From: Antiquaquibacter soli
Lineage (GTDB): Bacteria; Actinomycetota; Actinomycetes; Actinomycetales; Microbacteriaceae
Length of the DNA: 64,000 nt
Direction: 5' to 3'
Assembly (NCBI RefSeq): GCF_030580675.1
Contig: NZ_JAUQUB010000003.1
Span: 124,001 to 188,000 of the forward strand
Shown: positions 33,781-43,481 of the stretch, one piece after another
Layout of the letters: the number at the start of each line of letters is the position of its first letter
Numbering within the stretch: the stretch's first letter is position 1
Notes under the pieces: model-generated
What the model saw: only the letters and a program-made list of their open reading frames with translations
Told to the model about the DNA's origin: nothing
Databases searched by the model: none
Program-made: the position numbers and the translations under genes

Positions 33781-35769
33781 CTAGACCGGCCGCCCGCTCT
33801 TCGCCCGCTCGGCGAGCATCCGGTTGTACTCCTCGAGCTCGGCGTCGCCATCGCGGTCGGCCTGCCGGTCGCGGCGCTTGGTCTCCCGTTCGTCCGACCT
33901 CGACCACAGGAACACGATGGTGAGAGCGATGATCGCGTTGGGGATCTCGCCGACGCTCCACGCGATGCCGCCGCCGGCCTGCTGGTCCTCGATGGCGGTC
34001 ACGCCGGTGTCCCAGCCCATCGCCCCGTACCAGTCGGCGAGCAGGAGGCCGGTTCCGCTCATGATCGCGAGGCCGAAGAACGCGTGGAAGGCCATCGTCG
34101 CGAGCAGGATGACGAGCCGCACCGGGTAGGGCAGCCGCTGCGGTGACGGGTCGATGCCGATGAGCGACTGCACGAACAGGTACCCGGAGAGCAGGAAGTG
34201 CACGATCATCCACTCGTGCCCGACGTGGTTGGTGGTCGCCCAGCTGAATACCGGCGTGTAGTAGAACACCCACAGCGAGGCCGTGAAGATCGCCGCAGCG
34301 ACGATCGGGTTGGCGAGGATCGCGAACGGCTTCGAGTGCACGAGGATGAGCAGCCACTCGCGGATGCCCCGGCTCCCGTCATCCCGCTTGTGGATGGCGC
34401 GCAGCGCGAGCGTGATGGGGGCGCCGGGCACGAGGAGCACCGGCACCATCATCCCGAGGGTCATGTGGGCGAGCATGTGCGAGCTGAACAGGAACTTCTC
34501 GTACACGTTCACGCCGCCGTTGGTGACCCACAGCAGCACGAGCATGCCGAGCACCCAGAGCACGGTGCGGTACCAGGGCCAGCGGTCGCCGCGGCGGTGC
34601 AGCCGGATGACCCCCCAGATGTAGAACAGGATGCCGAAGCCGCAGATCAGCAGCCACAGGATGTCGAGGTTCCACATCGTGAGGTAGTTCTCGAAGCTCG
34701 GCGGGGGCGGCAGCGGCCTGCCGGTGAGGATTTCGGCGGGGCTCGGGTCGGTGAGCTCGCTCGTCGGCACCTCGGGCACGGGGGTGGCGGTGCGGGCGAG
34801 GGCGGCGGCCGCACCCGAGGCGACGCCCATGAACGCGAGCTCGCCGGCGACGAGCGCCCAGAACCACGGGCGCTCGCTTGTGCCCGGCTTCTCGATGCGC
34901 CGGATGACGAACCGTCGCTGCACGGCCCCGAAGGCACCGAGTGCCAGCAGTGCCAGCACCTTCACGATCACGAGAGCACCGTACGGCGACCACAGGTTCT
35001 CGATCGTCTCGACGCGGATGAGCGCGCTCACGTAGCCGGACACCGCGACCACCACGAAGCACACCAGTGCCACCGTCGAGTAGCGGCGCAGGATGACGGC
35101 GAGCCTGCCTTTCTCAAGGGCGCCGCGCACGAGCACGAGGGTGAGGAGTCCGCCGAGCCAGGCGGCGGCGAACAGCACGTGGAGGAACAGGGCGGTGCTG
35201 GCGGCGTCGTGGTTGGCGGTGCCGCCTCGGTGTCCCTGGAGGGTGGGCGGGAGCATCCCGTACGCGGCGAGCGCGGTGACGAACGCGACGAGGGTCTGGT
35301 TGCGGACGGCGAAGCAGAGGGCGGTGACGCCGGCGGCGACGAGGGTGGTGGTGAGCCAGGCCTGGCCGATCTCGGTGGTGGTGAGGAAGCTGGCGAGGGT
35401 GTCGCCGAATGCTTCGTCGAAGCGCACCGGTTGGCTGTAGACGGTGAGGAAGGTGAAGAAGCCGGTGGTTCCGGCGGCGACGGTCCAGACGGCGGCGGAG
35501 GCGGCCGCGATGTCGAGGGCTTGGTTGTACTCGGTGCGCGTGGCATCCAGCGCGAAGCAGGCGAGGAGGAGGGACCCGAGCGCGCCGGCGCCGGCGAGGT
35601 TGACGAGCAGGGTGGAGATGGGGAGCCCGTAGCGCACGACGGGCCCGGGGTCGAGGCTCTCGATGAGGGAGGGGTCGGCCCCGCCGCCGAACGCGAGGCC
35701 GACGAGGAGTGCGGCGAGCGCTGCGAGAAGGAGGATCGCGGGCAGGGCGATCCGGAGCAGGCGAGGCAC
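33781..35769 (-). CDS. CopD-CtaG fusion: copper-handling / cytochrome c oxidase assembly membrane protein
   Basis: 662 aa with about 14-16 membrane helices. The N-terminal part (to about 330) is CopD-like (copper resistance D; TALFLHVLFAAAWLGGLL, VSGYVSALIRV). The C-terminal part (from about 360) is caa3-type oxidase assembly factor CtaG-like (SSHMLAHMTLGMMVPVLLV, TNHVGHEWMIVHFLLSG). Conserved histidines in both halves are likely copper ligands. It probably delivers copper to the respiratory oxidase. The fused form is common in actinobacteria. The C-terminal tail is charged. Convergent with the gene at 32684. Confidence 0.9.
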   Translation of the reverse strand: MPRLLRIALPAILLLAALAALLVGLAFGGGADPSLIESLDPGPVVRYGLPISTLLVNLAGAGALGSLLLACFALDATRTEYNQALDIAAASAAVWTVAAGTTGFFTFLTVYSQPVRFDEAFGDTLASFLTTTEIGQAWLTTTLVAAGVTALCFAVRNQTLVAFVTALAAYGMLPPTLQGHRGGTANHDAASTALFLHVLFAAAWLGGLLTLVLVRGALEKGRLAVILRRYSTVALVCFVVVAVSGYVSALIRVETIENLWSPYGALVIVKVLALLALGAFGAVQRRFVIRRIEKPGTSERPWFWALVAGELAFMGVASGAAAALARTATPVPEVPTSELTDPSPAEILTGRPLPPPPSFENYLTMWNLDILWLLICGFGILFYIWGVIRLHRRGDRWPWYRTVLWVLGMLVLLWVTNGGVNVYEKFLFSSHMLAHMTLGMMVPVLLVPGAPITLALRAIHKRDDGSRGIREWLLILVHSKPFAILANPIVAAAIFTASLWVFYYTPVFSWATTNHVGHEWMIVHFLLSGYLFVQSLIGIDPSPQRLPYPVRLVILLATMAFHAFFGLAIMSGTGLLLADWYGAMGWDTGVTAIEDQQAGGGIAWSVGEIPNAIIALTIVFLWSRSDERETKRRDRQADRDGDAELEEYNRMLAERAKSGRPV

Positions 35770-35810
35770 GGGGTTAACCCTACGGCGGGCTGGCTGGGAC
35801 TTAACGACGA

Positions 35811-35840
35811 AGGGCGGCGACCCTGTCGGATCGCCGCCCT
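35811..35840 (-). terminator. Hairpin after the HU gene
   Basis: The perfect 10-bp arms AGGGCGGCGA (35811-35820) and TCGCCGCCCT (35831-35840) lie 16 nt beyond the HU stop codon. Further GACG/TCGTC pairing lies outside the arms. Good candidate for the hup terminator. Confidence 0.65.
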
Positions 35841-35856
35841 GTCGTCTGTAGGGCTA

Positions 35857-36144
35857 CTACTTGGCCGCGGCCTTGAGCTTGCTGCCGGCGGAGAGCTTGA
35901 CGCCGTAGGACGCCTTGATCTCGATGGCCTCACCCGTCTGCGGGTTGCGGCCGGTGCGGGCGGCGCGGTGGGTGCGCTCGACGGCGAGCCATCCGGGGAT
36001 CGACACCTTGGTGCCCTCGCCGACCGAGGTCGACAGCACGGAGAAGATCGCGTCGACGACGCCGTTCACGGTCGCCTGGCTCTGGCCAGACTCAGCGGCA
36101 ACTGCCGCGACGAACTCGGTACGGTTCAGTGACTTGTCAGCCAT
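35857..36144 (-). CDS. hup: HU family nucleoid protein
   Basis: 95 aa, the canonical HU length. It starts ADKSLNRTEFVAAVA, carries the dimer core VVDAIFSVLSTSVGEGTKV, and the DNA-binding arm RTGRNPQTGEAIEI. It bends and compacts DNA as a homodimer. There is no long lysine-rich tail such as mycobacterial HupB has. A strong GAGGAGG ribosome-binding site precedes ATG 36144, as expected for a highly expressed gene, and a hairpin terminator follows. Confidence 0.96.
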   Translation of the reverse strand: MADKSLNRTEFVAAVAAESGQSQATVNGVVDAIFSVLSTSVGEGTKVSIPGWLAVERTHRAARTGRNPQTGEAIEIKASYGVKLSAGSKLKAAAK

Positions 36145-36197
36145 GGGTGTCCTCCTCGGACTATGCATTTAGGTGGTGCGCTTGTAGCGCCTGAAAT

Positions 36198-36503
36198 CTA
36201 CCAGCTTGACTTGGTGATTCCGGGCAACTCGCCCCGGTGTGCCATATCGCGGAAACGGACACGGGAGATGCCGAACTGCGAGAGGAAACCGCGGGGACGA
36301 CCGTCGATCGAGTCGCGTCCACGGACGCGGATCGGGGATGCATCGCGCGGGAGCTTCTGCAGGGCGACGCGAGCGGCCTCTCGCGACTCGTCGGTGCCGT
36401 TGGGGTCGACGAGTGCCTTCTTCAGCTCGAGACGGCGGGCGGCGTAGCGCGCGACGATGACCTTGCGCTGCTCGTTCTTGGCGATCTTGCTCTTCTTGGC
36501 CAT
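36198..36503 (-). CDS. rpsN: 30S ribosomal protein S14 (zinc-independent form)
   Basis: 101 aa, the long C-minus type. It lacks the CxxC zinc motifs found in the short form and has the conserved RCxxx-free end [17 protein letters not shown] and [19 protein letters not shown]. It follows rpmG after 2 nt on the same strand, giving the order rpmB-rpmG-rpsN. Part of the small-subunit head. Confidence 0.97.
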   Translation of the reverse strand: MAKKSKIAKNEQRKVIVARYAARRLELKKALVDPNGTDESREAARVALQKLPRDASPIRVRGRDSIDGRPRGFLSQFGISRVRFRDMAHRGELPGITKSSW

Positions 36504-36505
36504 GG

Positions 36506-36673
36506 TTAGCGCTCCTCGCGGAATTCGACGTGCTGGCGGATCACCGGGTCGTACTTCTTGAGCACGAGGCGATCGGGGTTGTTGCGACGGTTCTTCTTCG
36601 TCACGTAGGTGTAGCCGGTGCCCGCGGTGGAGCGGAGCTTGATGATGGGACGGATGTCCTGCTGCTTGGCCAT
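36506..36673 (-). CDS. rpmG: 50S ribosomal protein L33 (zinc-independent form)
   Basis: 55 aa: [18 protein letters not shown] at the start, [18 protein letters not shown] in the middle and HVEFREER at the end. No cysteine is present, so it is the zinc-free form. The start codon overlaps the rpmB stop (TAATG). It belongs to the three-gene ribosomal operon. Confidence 0.97.
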   Translation of the reverse strand: MAKQQDIRPIIKLRSTAGTGYTYVTKKNRRNNPDRLVLKKYDPVIRQHVEFREER

Positions 36674-36909
36674 TAGAGCTTGACCCCCTTCGCGAGCAGG
36701 TCCTTCACGACCGACTCGATGCCGCGTGCGTCGATGACCTTGATGCCCTTGGCGGACAGCGTCAGCGTGACGTTACGACGAAGCGAAGGCACGTAGTAGG
36801 TCTTCTTCTGGATGTTCGGGTCGAACCGACGCTTGGTGCGACGGTGCGAGTGCGAGATGTTGTGCCCAAAGCCGGGAACGGCTCCGGTCACCTGGCAGAC
36901 TGCTGCCAT
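36673..36909 (-). CDS. rpmB: 50S ribosomal protein L28 (zinc-independent form)
   Basis: 78 aa: [20 protein letters not shown] then [17 protein letters not shown], the L28 signature. A single cysteine remains, so there is no zinc knuckle. It is the first gene of the rpmB-rpmG-rpsN operon. In some actinobacteria such C-minus sets are Zur-controlled duplicates, but no clear Zur palindrome is seen upstream here, so they may be the main copies. Confidence 0.97.
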   Translation of the reverse strand: MAAVCQVTGAVPGFGHNISHSHRRTKRRFDPNIQKKTYYVPSLRRNVTLTLSAKGIKVIDARGIESVVKDLLAKGVKL

Positions 36910-37246
36910 GGCGGTACTCCTGTTCTGGTTACCGTAGGACTTCCTTGCGGGATGCCCTACCCAAGATCACTTGTCGGCACGCCTTGATCCCCGAGAGTGC
37001 TGCGGTGGGGAGGCATACGATGTGCGCGGATGCGCAACCTGTATAGGGTACGCGACTTGTGTCGCCGCCACAACTGCGCAAGTCACGTGTGGCTCCGCTC
37101 CATTCCCTCGCGCATCAGCCCCGGTGTGGGGGTGCTCGGTTTCAAGTCCGCCGAGCTAAATTCACACATATGGCGAACGGTTGCCCCGGGTCCGGTGTCT
37201 CGAACTGCAGCCACACAAACGCCTAAGGAAGTAGGAGCTCCACTCT
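36910..37246. other. Intergenic region between the ribosomal operon and hsdM
   Basis: 337 bp with no credible gene. It must hold the leftward rpmB promoter and the rightward hsdM promoter. A short symmetric element, GTA-TAGGG-TAC, lies near 37041-37051. The AGGAG at 37233-37237 serves hsdM. It marks the left border of the accessory island. Confidence 0.5.
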
Positions 37247-39196
37247 GTGGTGAATCACGTCAACTTCATCTGGAACATCGCCGAGTCCCTACGCGGGCCG
37301 TTCAAGCCGTCCGAGTACGGGTCTGTAGTGCTGCCCTTCACCGTATTGCGCCGTCTCGACGCGGTGCTGGCGGACACGAAAGCTGAGGTGCTCGCGGCAT
37401 ACTCAACGACGGCGGGCAAACCCGACGTGCTACGCGACCTCGAATTGCGCGAGGCGGCCGGGCAAGACTTCTACAACACAAGCCCATTCGACTTCGGCAA
37501 ACTAATCGCCGACCCGCAAGACTTGCGCTCCAACATGGCCGTCTACCTGGCCGGGTTCTCGACAAACGTGCGAGACATCTTCGAGCGGTTTGAGTTCGAG
37601 AAGACTATTAACAAGCTCACCGAGAAGAACAAGCTGTTCGCGGTGACGGAGAAGTTCGCGCAAGCCGACTTTCACCCGCGCACAGTCAGCAACATCCAGA
37701 TGGGGCTCGTCTTCGAGGAGCTGATCCGGTGGGCGAATGAGCGGTCGAACGAGACCGCCGGCGACCACTACACTCCCCGCGAGGTCATCTCGCTGATGGT
37801 GCAGCTGCTGTTCGCCCTCGACGACGACGCACTCACCAAGTCGGGTGTCGTTCGATCGATTTACGACCCAACCGCGGGAACTGGCGGAATGCTGTCGGTC
37901 GCCGAAGAGCACTTGCGCCGGCTCAATCCCGGTATCCAACTCAGCCTCTATGGCCAGGACTACAACGACGCCTCCTACGCGATCTGCAAGGCCGACATGG
38001 TCATCAAGGGCCAGGACGTCGACAACATCGCGCTCGGCGACACCCTCACCGAGGACGCCTTCGAGGACAAGAAGTTTGACTACGGGCTCTCCAACCCGCC
38101 ATTCGGGGTCGATTGGAAGGACCAACGGGCCCTTATCGAAGACGAGCACACAAAGCTCGGCTTCAAGGGTCGCTTCGGACCGGGCACTCCGGCCGTCAGC
38201 GATGGAGCGATGCTGTTTCTGCTGCACCTGGTTTCCAAGATGCGCAAGCCCGAAGACGGCGGGTCGCGGATGGCGATAGTGCTCAGCGGGTCTCCGCTAT
38301 TCTCCGGCGGCGCCGGCAGCGGCGAGTCGAACATCCGGAAGTGGCTCCTTGAGAACGACATGGTTGAAGCGATCATCGGCCTGCCAAAGGACATGTTTTA
38401 CAACACCGGCATCTCGACCTACATCTGGGTGCTCACTAACCGCAAGCAGAACGAACGCCGCGGGCACGTGCAGCTGATCGACGCACGGGAGATGGTCACC
38501 AAGCTCCGCAAGGGGCTCGGATCCAAGCGCAACGAGCTTTCGTCCGAGGACATCCGCACGATCGTCGAGTGTTACTCCGTTTTTGAACCAAACAAGCACT
38601 CCAAGATCTTCCGTAACGAAGACTTCCTCTACCGCACGATCACAGTCGAACGTCCGCTGAAGCTCAACTGGCGGGCGACGCCCGAGCGCGTCGACACCGT
38701 GTTCGAAGCAAAGACCGTGCAGAAATTGAACGAAGCGGATGCCGTCGCCCTTCGTGCCACTCTCAACCGGCTCGGACCTGACCGAGCTTGGAAGAACCGT
38801 GCCGAGTTTCATAAGTCCTTAAAAAATGCTGCGAAAGCCGAAGGCCTGACCCTGCCCGCACCGCTGATCAAGAGCGTGACGACGGAACTCAGCGAGCAGG
38901 ACGACACGGCCGACATTTGCCGCGACGCTAAGGGCAATCCCGAACCCGACCCGTCGCTTCGCGACACCGAGAACGTCCCGTGGGACGAAGACATCGACAC
39001 CTACGCCGCTCGGGAAGTGCTCCCCTACGCCCCGGAGGCCTGGGTTGACCGCACCAAGACCAAAGAGGGCGCCGAGATCCCATTCACGCGTCATTTTTAT
39101 CAGTACATGCCGCCGCGAGCCCTGGAGGAGATCGACCGCGACCTTGAACGCGCTATGGACGAACTCCGCGCGATGCTCGCCGAGGTAGAACGGTGA
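37247..39196 (+). CDS. hsdM: Type I restriction-modification DNA methyltransferase subunit
   Basis: 649 aa. An N-terminal helical HsdM domain (FIWNIAESLRGPFKPSEYG) precedes an N6-adenine methyltransferase domain: the S-adenosylmethionine motif DPTAGTGGM at residue 207 and the catalytic NPPFG at residue 283. The first GTG (37247) follows AGGAG. It methylates host DNA at the HsdS-defined site and forms the M2S core. It overlaps hsdS by GTGA. Codons ending in A or T are more frequent than in flanking housekeeping genes, which fits acquisition by transfer. Confidence 0.97.
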   Translation: MVNHVNFIWNIAESLRGPFKPSEYGSVVLPFTVLRRLDAVLADTKAEVLAAYSTTAGKPDVLRDLELREAAGQDFYNTSPFDFGKLIADPQDLRSNMAVYLAGFSTNVRDIFERFEFEKTINKLTEKNKLFAVTEKFAQADFHPRTVSNIQMGLVFEELIRWANERSNETAGDHYTPREVISLMVQLLFALDDDALTKSGVVRSIYDPTAGTGGMLSVAEEHLRRLNPGIQLSLYGQDYNDASYAICKADMVIKGQDVDNIALGDTLTEDAFEDKKFDYGLSNPPFGVDWKDQRALIEDEHTKLGFKGRFGPGTPAVSDGAMLFLLHLVSKMRKPEDGGSRMAIVLSGSPLFSGGAGSGESNIRKWLLENDMVEAIIGLPKDMFYNTGISTYIWVLTNRKQNERRGHVQLIDAREMVTKLRKGLGSKRNELSSEDIRTIVECYSVFEPNKHSKIFRNEDFLYRTITVERPLKLNWRATPERVDTVFEAKTVQKLNEADAVALRATLNRLGPDRAWKNRAEFHKSLKNAAKAEGLTLPAPLIKSVTTELSEQDDTADICRDAKGNPEPDPSLRDTENVPWDEDIDTYAAREVLPYAPEAWVDRTKTKEGAEIPFTRHFYQYMPPRALEEIDRDLERAMDELRAMLAEVER

Positions 39197-40341
39197 CCTG
39201 GACACCATTCGGGCGCATCGTGCGCTTGGTAACCGAGCGAGCTTCCGAACACGGAAGCTTCCGCATCGGGCTCGAAGCCGTCGAGAAGTCGACCGGGCGA
39301 CTTCTCGACGACGTAGAGGCTGAGTATGCCGGCGACGGAATTGTCTTTCGTTCCGGGGACGTGCTTTTTGGGAAGCTCCGGCCCAACCTCCGCAAGGCAT
39401 GGCTCGCTAGCCGCGATGGGGAAGCAGTCGGCGACTTTCACGTCTACCGGCCTAATCGCGAGCTATTGGTGCCGCGCTACCTAGCGTATCTCGTGCTCTC
39501 CGAGCCATTCTTGGAGCCAGTGATTGCGTCGGTTTACGGTGCCAAGATGCCGCGAGCGGACTGGAACGGAGTAAAGCAGATCGGGGTGTGGGCCCCTGCG
39601 CTCGAAGCGCAGCGTGCGATTGCGGACTATCTGGATCGGGAGACGTCGCAGATCGACGCGTTCATCGCGAAGAACGAGGAACTGATCGCCCTCCTCACCG
39701 AACGGCATGAGGCTCAGAGTTTGCGGCTACTTCTCGAGCAGCCGACGACCCAGCGGGTGCCGCTCAAGGCCGTTTTGCGGAAGCTTCGTCGTATCGCTCC
39801 TGACGATGCCCCAGTTGTGACGGCTTTTCGGGACGGCCAGGTCACGAGCCGGGCAAATCGGCGGATTGACGGCTTCACTGAAACCGAGACCGAGAGCCGA
39901 GGCGCATATCAAGGTGTAAAGACGGGCGACGTTGTTTATCACGGACTCGATGGATTCGCTGGCGCGGTGGGCGTCGCCGAATCAGACGGGATTTGCTCGC
40001 CCGTCTATCACGTGTGTGAGGTGACTTCGCGGGCAGATCCTGAGTACATTGCCCGGCTGCTTCGGGCGCTCGGAAAGAGCGGCTTTCTCGAAGCCTACGC
40101 ATGGAGCGTGCGCCAACGGAGCGTCGACTACCGGAACTGGTCGACGTTCGCACAGCTAGTTGTCGACCTTCCTGCGATCGATGTTCAGCGCGAGGTCATT
40201 GAAGCCCTGTCAGCAGCGGATGAGCGCATGGGTAGGGCAGTTACGATTGCGCGCCGGAGTATCGAGCTTGCGCGCGAGCGGCGAGCAGCGCTGATCTCGG
40301 CGGCGGTGACGGGGAAGGTCGATGTGGGGGTGGCGACATGA
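39193..40341 (+). CDS. hsdS: Type I restriction-modification specificity subunit
   Basis: 382 aa with two target-recognition domains separated by conserved helical spacers. The first spacer reads AQRAIADYLDRETSQIDAFI near residue 140 and the second VQREVIEALSAADERMGRAV near residue 335, the usual internal repeat of HsdS. It directs HsdM and HsdR to a bipartite DNA site that cannot be read from the protein. It overlaps hsdM (GTGA) and hsdR (ATGA), so it is translated as part of one operon. Confidence 0.95.
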   Translation: MTWTPFGRIVRLVTERASEHGSFRIGLEAVEKSTGRLLDDVEAEYAGDGIVFRSGDVLFGKLRPNLRKAWLASRDGEAVGDFHVYRPNRELLVPRYLAYLVLSEPFLEPVIASVYGAKMPRADWNGVKQIGVWAPALEAQRAIADYLDRETSQIDAFIAKNEELIALLTERHEAQSLRLLLEQPTTQRVPLKAVLRKLRRIAPDDAPVVTAFRDGQVTSRANRRIDGFTETETESRGAYQGVKTGDVVYHGLDGFAGAVGVAESDGICSPVYHVCEVTSRADPEYIARLLRALGKSGFLEAYAWSVRQRSVDYRNWSTFAQLVVDLPAIDVQREVIEALSAADERMGRAVTIARRSIELARERRAALISAAVTGKVDVGVAT

Positions 40342-43300
40342 GCAACGCGGCTGGCGCGCACCTTGAATCGGTGCTTGAGATAGAGATCGCGGAGCACCTT
40401 GCCGCGCACGGGTGGCTGTATTCATCGACCGATGCGGGCTACGACCGCTCGCTCGCGCTCCTGCCTGAGGATGTGCTCAGCTGGCTCGAGGACTCGCAAC
40501 AGGCGGAGTTCGAGAAGGTTGTGCGCCCGCACGACGCTCCGGAGAGGCGGGATGCGGCACGGCGTCTTCTACTTGAACGGCTGGCGAAGACACTTGACAA
40601 CGATCCGCTGAAGAACGGCGGCACCATCCGCGTCCTTCACGACGGGTTCACGCTTGTGCCGCCCCACGGCGGAACGGCAAGGTTTAAGATGGCGCAGTTC
40701 CGCCCCGCCACCACCCATAACCCCGACACTCTCGGTGCCTACGCGAAGATGCGGTTGCGGGTAATGCGACAGGTGCATTATTCCGCGAAGCATCCGAACA
40801 AGGCCCTAGATCTGGTGCTGTTCATCAACGGCATCCCGGTCGCCACGATCGAGTTGAAGACGAACTTCACGCAGCCGATCGGGAACGCTGTTGCCCAGTA
40901 CCGCTTCGATCGCGACCCGGCCGGAGAGCCACTGTTCGGGTTCGCGAGGCGGGCGCTCGTGCACTTCGTGCTGTCGAACTCTGAAGTGCGGATGACGACG
41001 CACCTGCGGGCAGCGAAGACGCGGTTCCTCCCGTTCAACAAAGGCTACGACCAAGGCGCAGGAAACCCGCCGAACCCTAACGGGTCAGCATCCTCTTACT
41101 TCTGGGAGGAGATCCTGCAACGCGACAGCTGGCTGCACCTGTTCGGGTCGTTCGTGCACCTGCAGGTCGAAATCGATACCGACCCCGACACGGGCAAGAA
41201 GACCCGCACCGAAAAGGTGCTCTTCCCGCGCTATCACCAGTGGCGTGCCGTCACCCGCCTCGTCGAAGCTGCCCGTGAGGAAGGCCCCGGTCACCGCTAC
41301 CTCGTGCAGCACTCCGCAGGGTCGGGCAAGACGAACTCGATCTCGTGGCTCGCCCACCGTCTTTCACAGCTCCACGATGTAGACAACAGCCGGGTCTTCG
41401 ACACGGTAGTCGTCGTCACCGACCGCACGGTGCTCGACAAGCAGCTGCAAGACGCCATCACGCAGTTCGAGAAGCAAGCCGGCGTGGTCCAGTCGATCAC
41501 GAGAGACGGCAGTGAGTCCAAGTCCGCGCAGCTTGCGGCAGCGCTGACCGGCGGGAAGAACATTGTCATCGTCACGATCCAATCGTTCGAAGCCCTGATC
41601 ACTGCGATCCAGACTCTCCCCGCGCTGCAGGGACGTCGCTTCGCCGTGATCGCCGACGAAGCGCACTCATCGCAGACAGGGTCCACGGCAGGTGCGCTCA
41701 CCAAGGTGTTGTCGCCGGCCGAGCAAGCCGCGATCGCCGAAGGTGCGCCGATCGATTCCGACGCGTACTTGCAATGGGCAATGGAGGTCACAGCAGCAGC
41801 GCCGAACATCTCCTACTTCGCGTTCACTGCGACGCCGAAAGCGAAGACGCTGGAGCTGTTCGGCCGAGTGCCGGAAGGTGGAGATGCCCCCGAGCCATTC
41901 GACCTGTACTCGATGCAGCAGGCGATCGAGGAGGGCTTCATCCTTGACGTGCTTCAGAATTACACGCCCTACAAGGTGGCGTGGAAGCTGCAGCATCCTG
42001 GCGCCGACTACGACAGCGACCAGGAAGTCGACGAGTCGACAGCGGTGAAGGCGCTCGTGCAGTACGTTCGGCTGCACCCGACGAACATCAGTCAGAAGGC
42101 GAAGATTGTCGTCGACCACTTCCGCGCCTACGTGCGTCCGCTGCTGGACGGCAAGGCAAAGGCGATGGTTGTCACCGGTTCCCGCAAGGAAGCGGTGCGT
42201 TGGAAGAAGTACCTCGATAAGTACCTCGACTACGCGGGTGTCACCGATGTGCGCTCGCTCGTCGCCTTCTCCGGCACGGTTGAGGACCCGGAAGATGTCG
42301 GCGAGGGCCTCACCGAACGCACCCAAAACCCTGGCGCTCAAAGCGACCTAGCGGAGGCCTTCAAACCATCCACGTACAACGTGATGATCGTCGCCGAGAA
42401 GTTCCAAACCGGGTTCGACCAGCCGCGGCTGGTCGCGATGTACGTCGACAAGAGGCTCGGTGGCGTGCAGGCAGTGCAGACGCTCTCCCGCCTGAACCGC
42501 ACGTATCCCGCCAAAGACAAGACGTTCGTGCTCGACTTCGTCAACGAACCCGGCGATGTGCTCGATGCATTCTTGCCCTACTACCGAAAGGCGCAACTGA
42601 CGGGGATCACTGACCCAAATCTGATTTACGACCTGGCGACCAAGCTCGACTCGTCCGGAATCTACACAATGGACGAAGTTCGACAGGCGTTCGATGCCGC
42701 GCTCGCTGGGGGCACGAAAGCGAACTCCAAGGTGTCGGCTGCAACCGCGCCAGCCGTCGATAGGTTCGCGAAGCGGTGGTTCGACGCGGTGACGGATGCT
42801 GAGAAGGTAGACCAAGAATTGCTTCAGCTCTTCAAGAGCGACGTCGCAGCCTATGTGAAGTTCTACGACTTCATCTCCCAGGCACGCAATCTCGAGGACA
42901 CCGACCTGCCTCGCAGGCACTATTTCTACAGGCGGATCTATCCCCAGTTGTCGACGGCGACGCTGATGGAACCAGTGGACGTCTCTAGCGTCACCCTCGT
43001 GGACTACAACATCACCAAATCTGGTTCCGTAAAACTCACGCTCGAGGCGGGAGCCAGCCTCGAGCCGATCACTGCGATCGGCTCTGGCGCAGTGCACGAG
43101 AAACACCGCACGAAACTTCAGGAAATCATCGACAAGCTCAACGAGCGGTTCGGCGCCAATTACGGCGAAGGCACCCCCGCCCTCGTCATGGGGCAGGTCA
43201 TTGGCCGACTCGCAACCGACGAGGATCTGATCCATCAGGCGGAGGTGAATACTCCGGAGCAGTTCGCCGAATCGCCGGCACTCCCCAAAGCCTTTGCGAG

Positions 43301-43433
43301 GGCGGTCGTGGGGGTCCGCGATGAGACCCCACAGTTCATGGACGACCTCTTGGGCGACAGCGCGCTCTTCGCCGAGCTCAGCAAAGCGCTCCCTGCGATG
43401 CTCTACGAATTTCTGAAGTCCAAGGAGGACTGA
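40338..43433 (+). CDS. hsdR: Type I restriction endonuclease subunit
   Basis: 1031 aa, normal for HsdR. The nuclease active site lies in VLFINGIPVATIELKTNF, with the E-x-K near residue 172. The superfamily 2 translocase follows: Walker A HSAGSGKTNS near 327 and the DEAH box VIADEAHSSQTG near 440. Later motifs include VAEKFQTGFDQPRL and TLSRLNRTYP. The C-terminal helices bind the methyltransferase core. It cuts unmodified foreign DNA after translocation. The gene appears intact, so the system is probably active. Confidence 0.97.
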   Translation: MSNAAGAHLESVLEIEIAEHLAAHGWLYSSTDAGYDRSLALLPEDVLSWLEDSQQAEFEKVVRPHDAPERRDAARRLLLERLAKTLDNDPLKNGGTIRVLHDGFTLVPPHGGTARFKMAQFRPATTHNPDTLGAYAKMRLRVMRQVHYSAKHPNKALDLVLFINGIPVATIELKTNFTQPIGNAVAQYRFDRDPAGEPLFGFARRALVHFVLSNSEVRMTTHLRAAKTRFLPFNKGYDQGAGNPPNPNGSASSYFWEEILQRDSWLHLFGSFVHLQVEIDTDPDTGKKTRTEKVLFPRYHQWRAVTRLVEAAREEGPGHRYLVQHSAGSGKTNSISWLAHRLSQLHDVDNSRVFDTVVVVTDRTVLDKQLQDAITQFEKQAGVVQSITRDGSESKSAQLAAALTGGKNIVIVTIQSFEALITAIQTLPALQGRRFAVIADEAHSSQTGSTAGALTKVLSPAEQAAIAEGAPIDSDAYLQWAMEVTAAAPNISYFAFTATPKAKTLELFGRVPEGGDAPEPFDLYSMQQAIEEGFILDVLQNYTPYKVAWKLQHPGADYDSDQEVDESTAVKALVQYVRLHPTNISQKAKIVVDHFRAYVRPLLDGKAKAMVVTGSRKEAVRWKKYLDKYLDYAGVTDVRSLVAFSGTVEDPEDVGEGLTERTQNPGAQSDLAEAFKPSTYNVMIVAEKFQTGFDQPRLVAMYVDKRLGGVQAVQTLSRLNRTYPAKDKTFVLDFVNEPGDVLDAFLPYYRKAQLTGITDPNLIYDLATKLDSSGIYTMDEVRQAFDAALAGGTKANSKVSAATAPAVDRFAKRWFDAVTDAEKVDQELLQLFKSDVAAYVKFYDFISQARNLEDTDLPRRHYFYRRIYPQLSTATLMEPVDVSSVTLVDYNITKSGSVKLTLEAGASLEPITAIGSGAVHEKHRTKLQEIIDKLNERFGANYGEGTPALVMGQVIGRLATDEDLIHQAEVNTPEQFAESPALPKAFARAVVGVRDETPQFMDDLLGDSALFAELSKALPAMLYEFLKSKED

Positions 43434-43481
43434 TCGACTTGCGGTGACCGGGCCGGTCGTGGATACGACAACAGGGCTTGG

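Noticed and set aside
34198-36132. Rightward open frame of about 644 codons opposite CopD-CtaG and HU
   Set aside because: It spans two genes of known family on the other strand and is rich in E, H, R and G without any fold.
36910-37246. Zur box for the rpmB-rpmG-rpsN operon
   Set aside because: I looked for an A/T-rich palindrome like that before znuA and found none.
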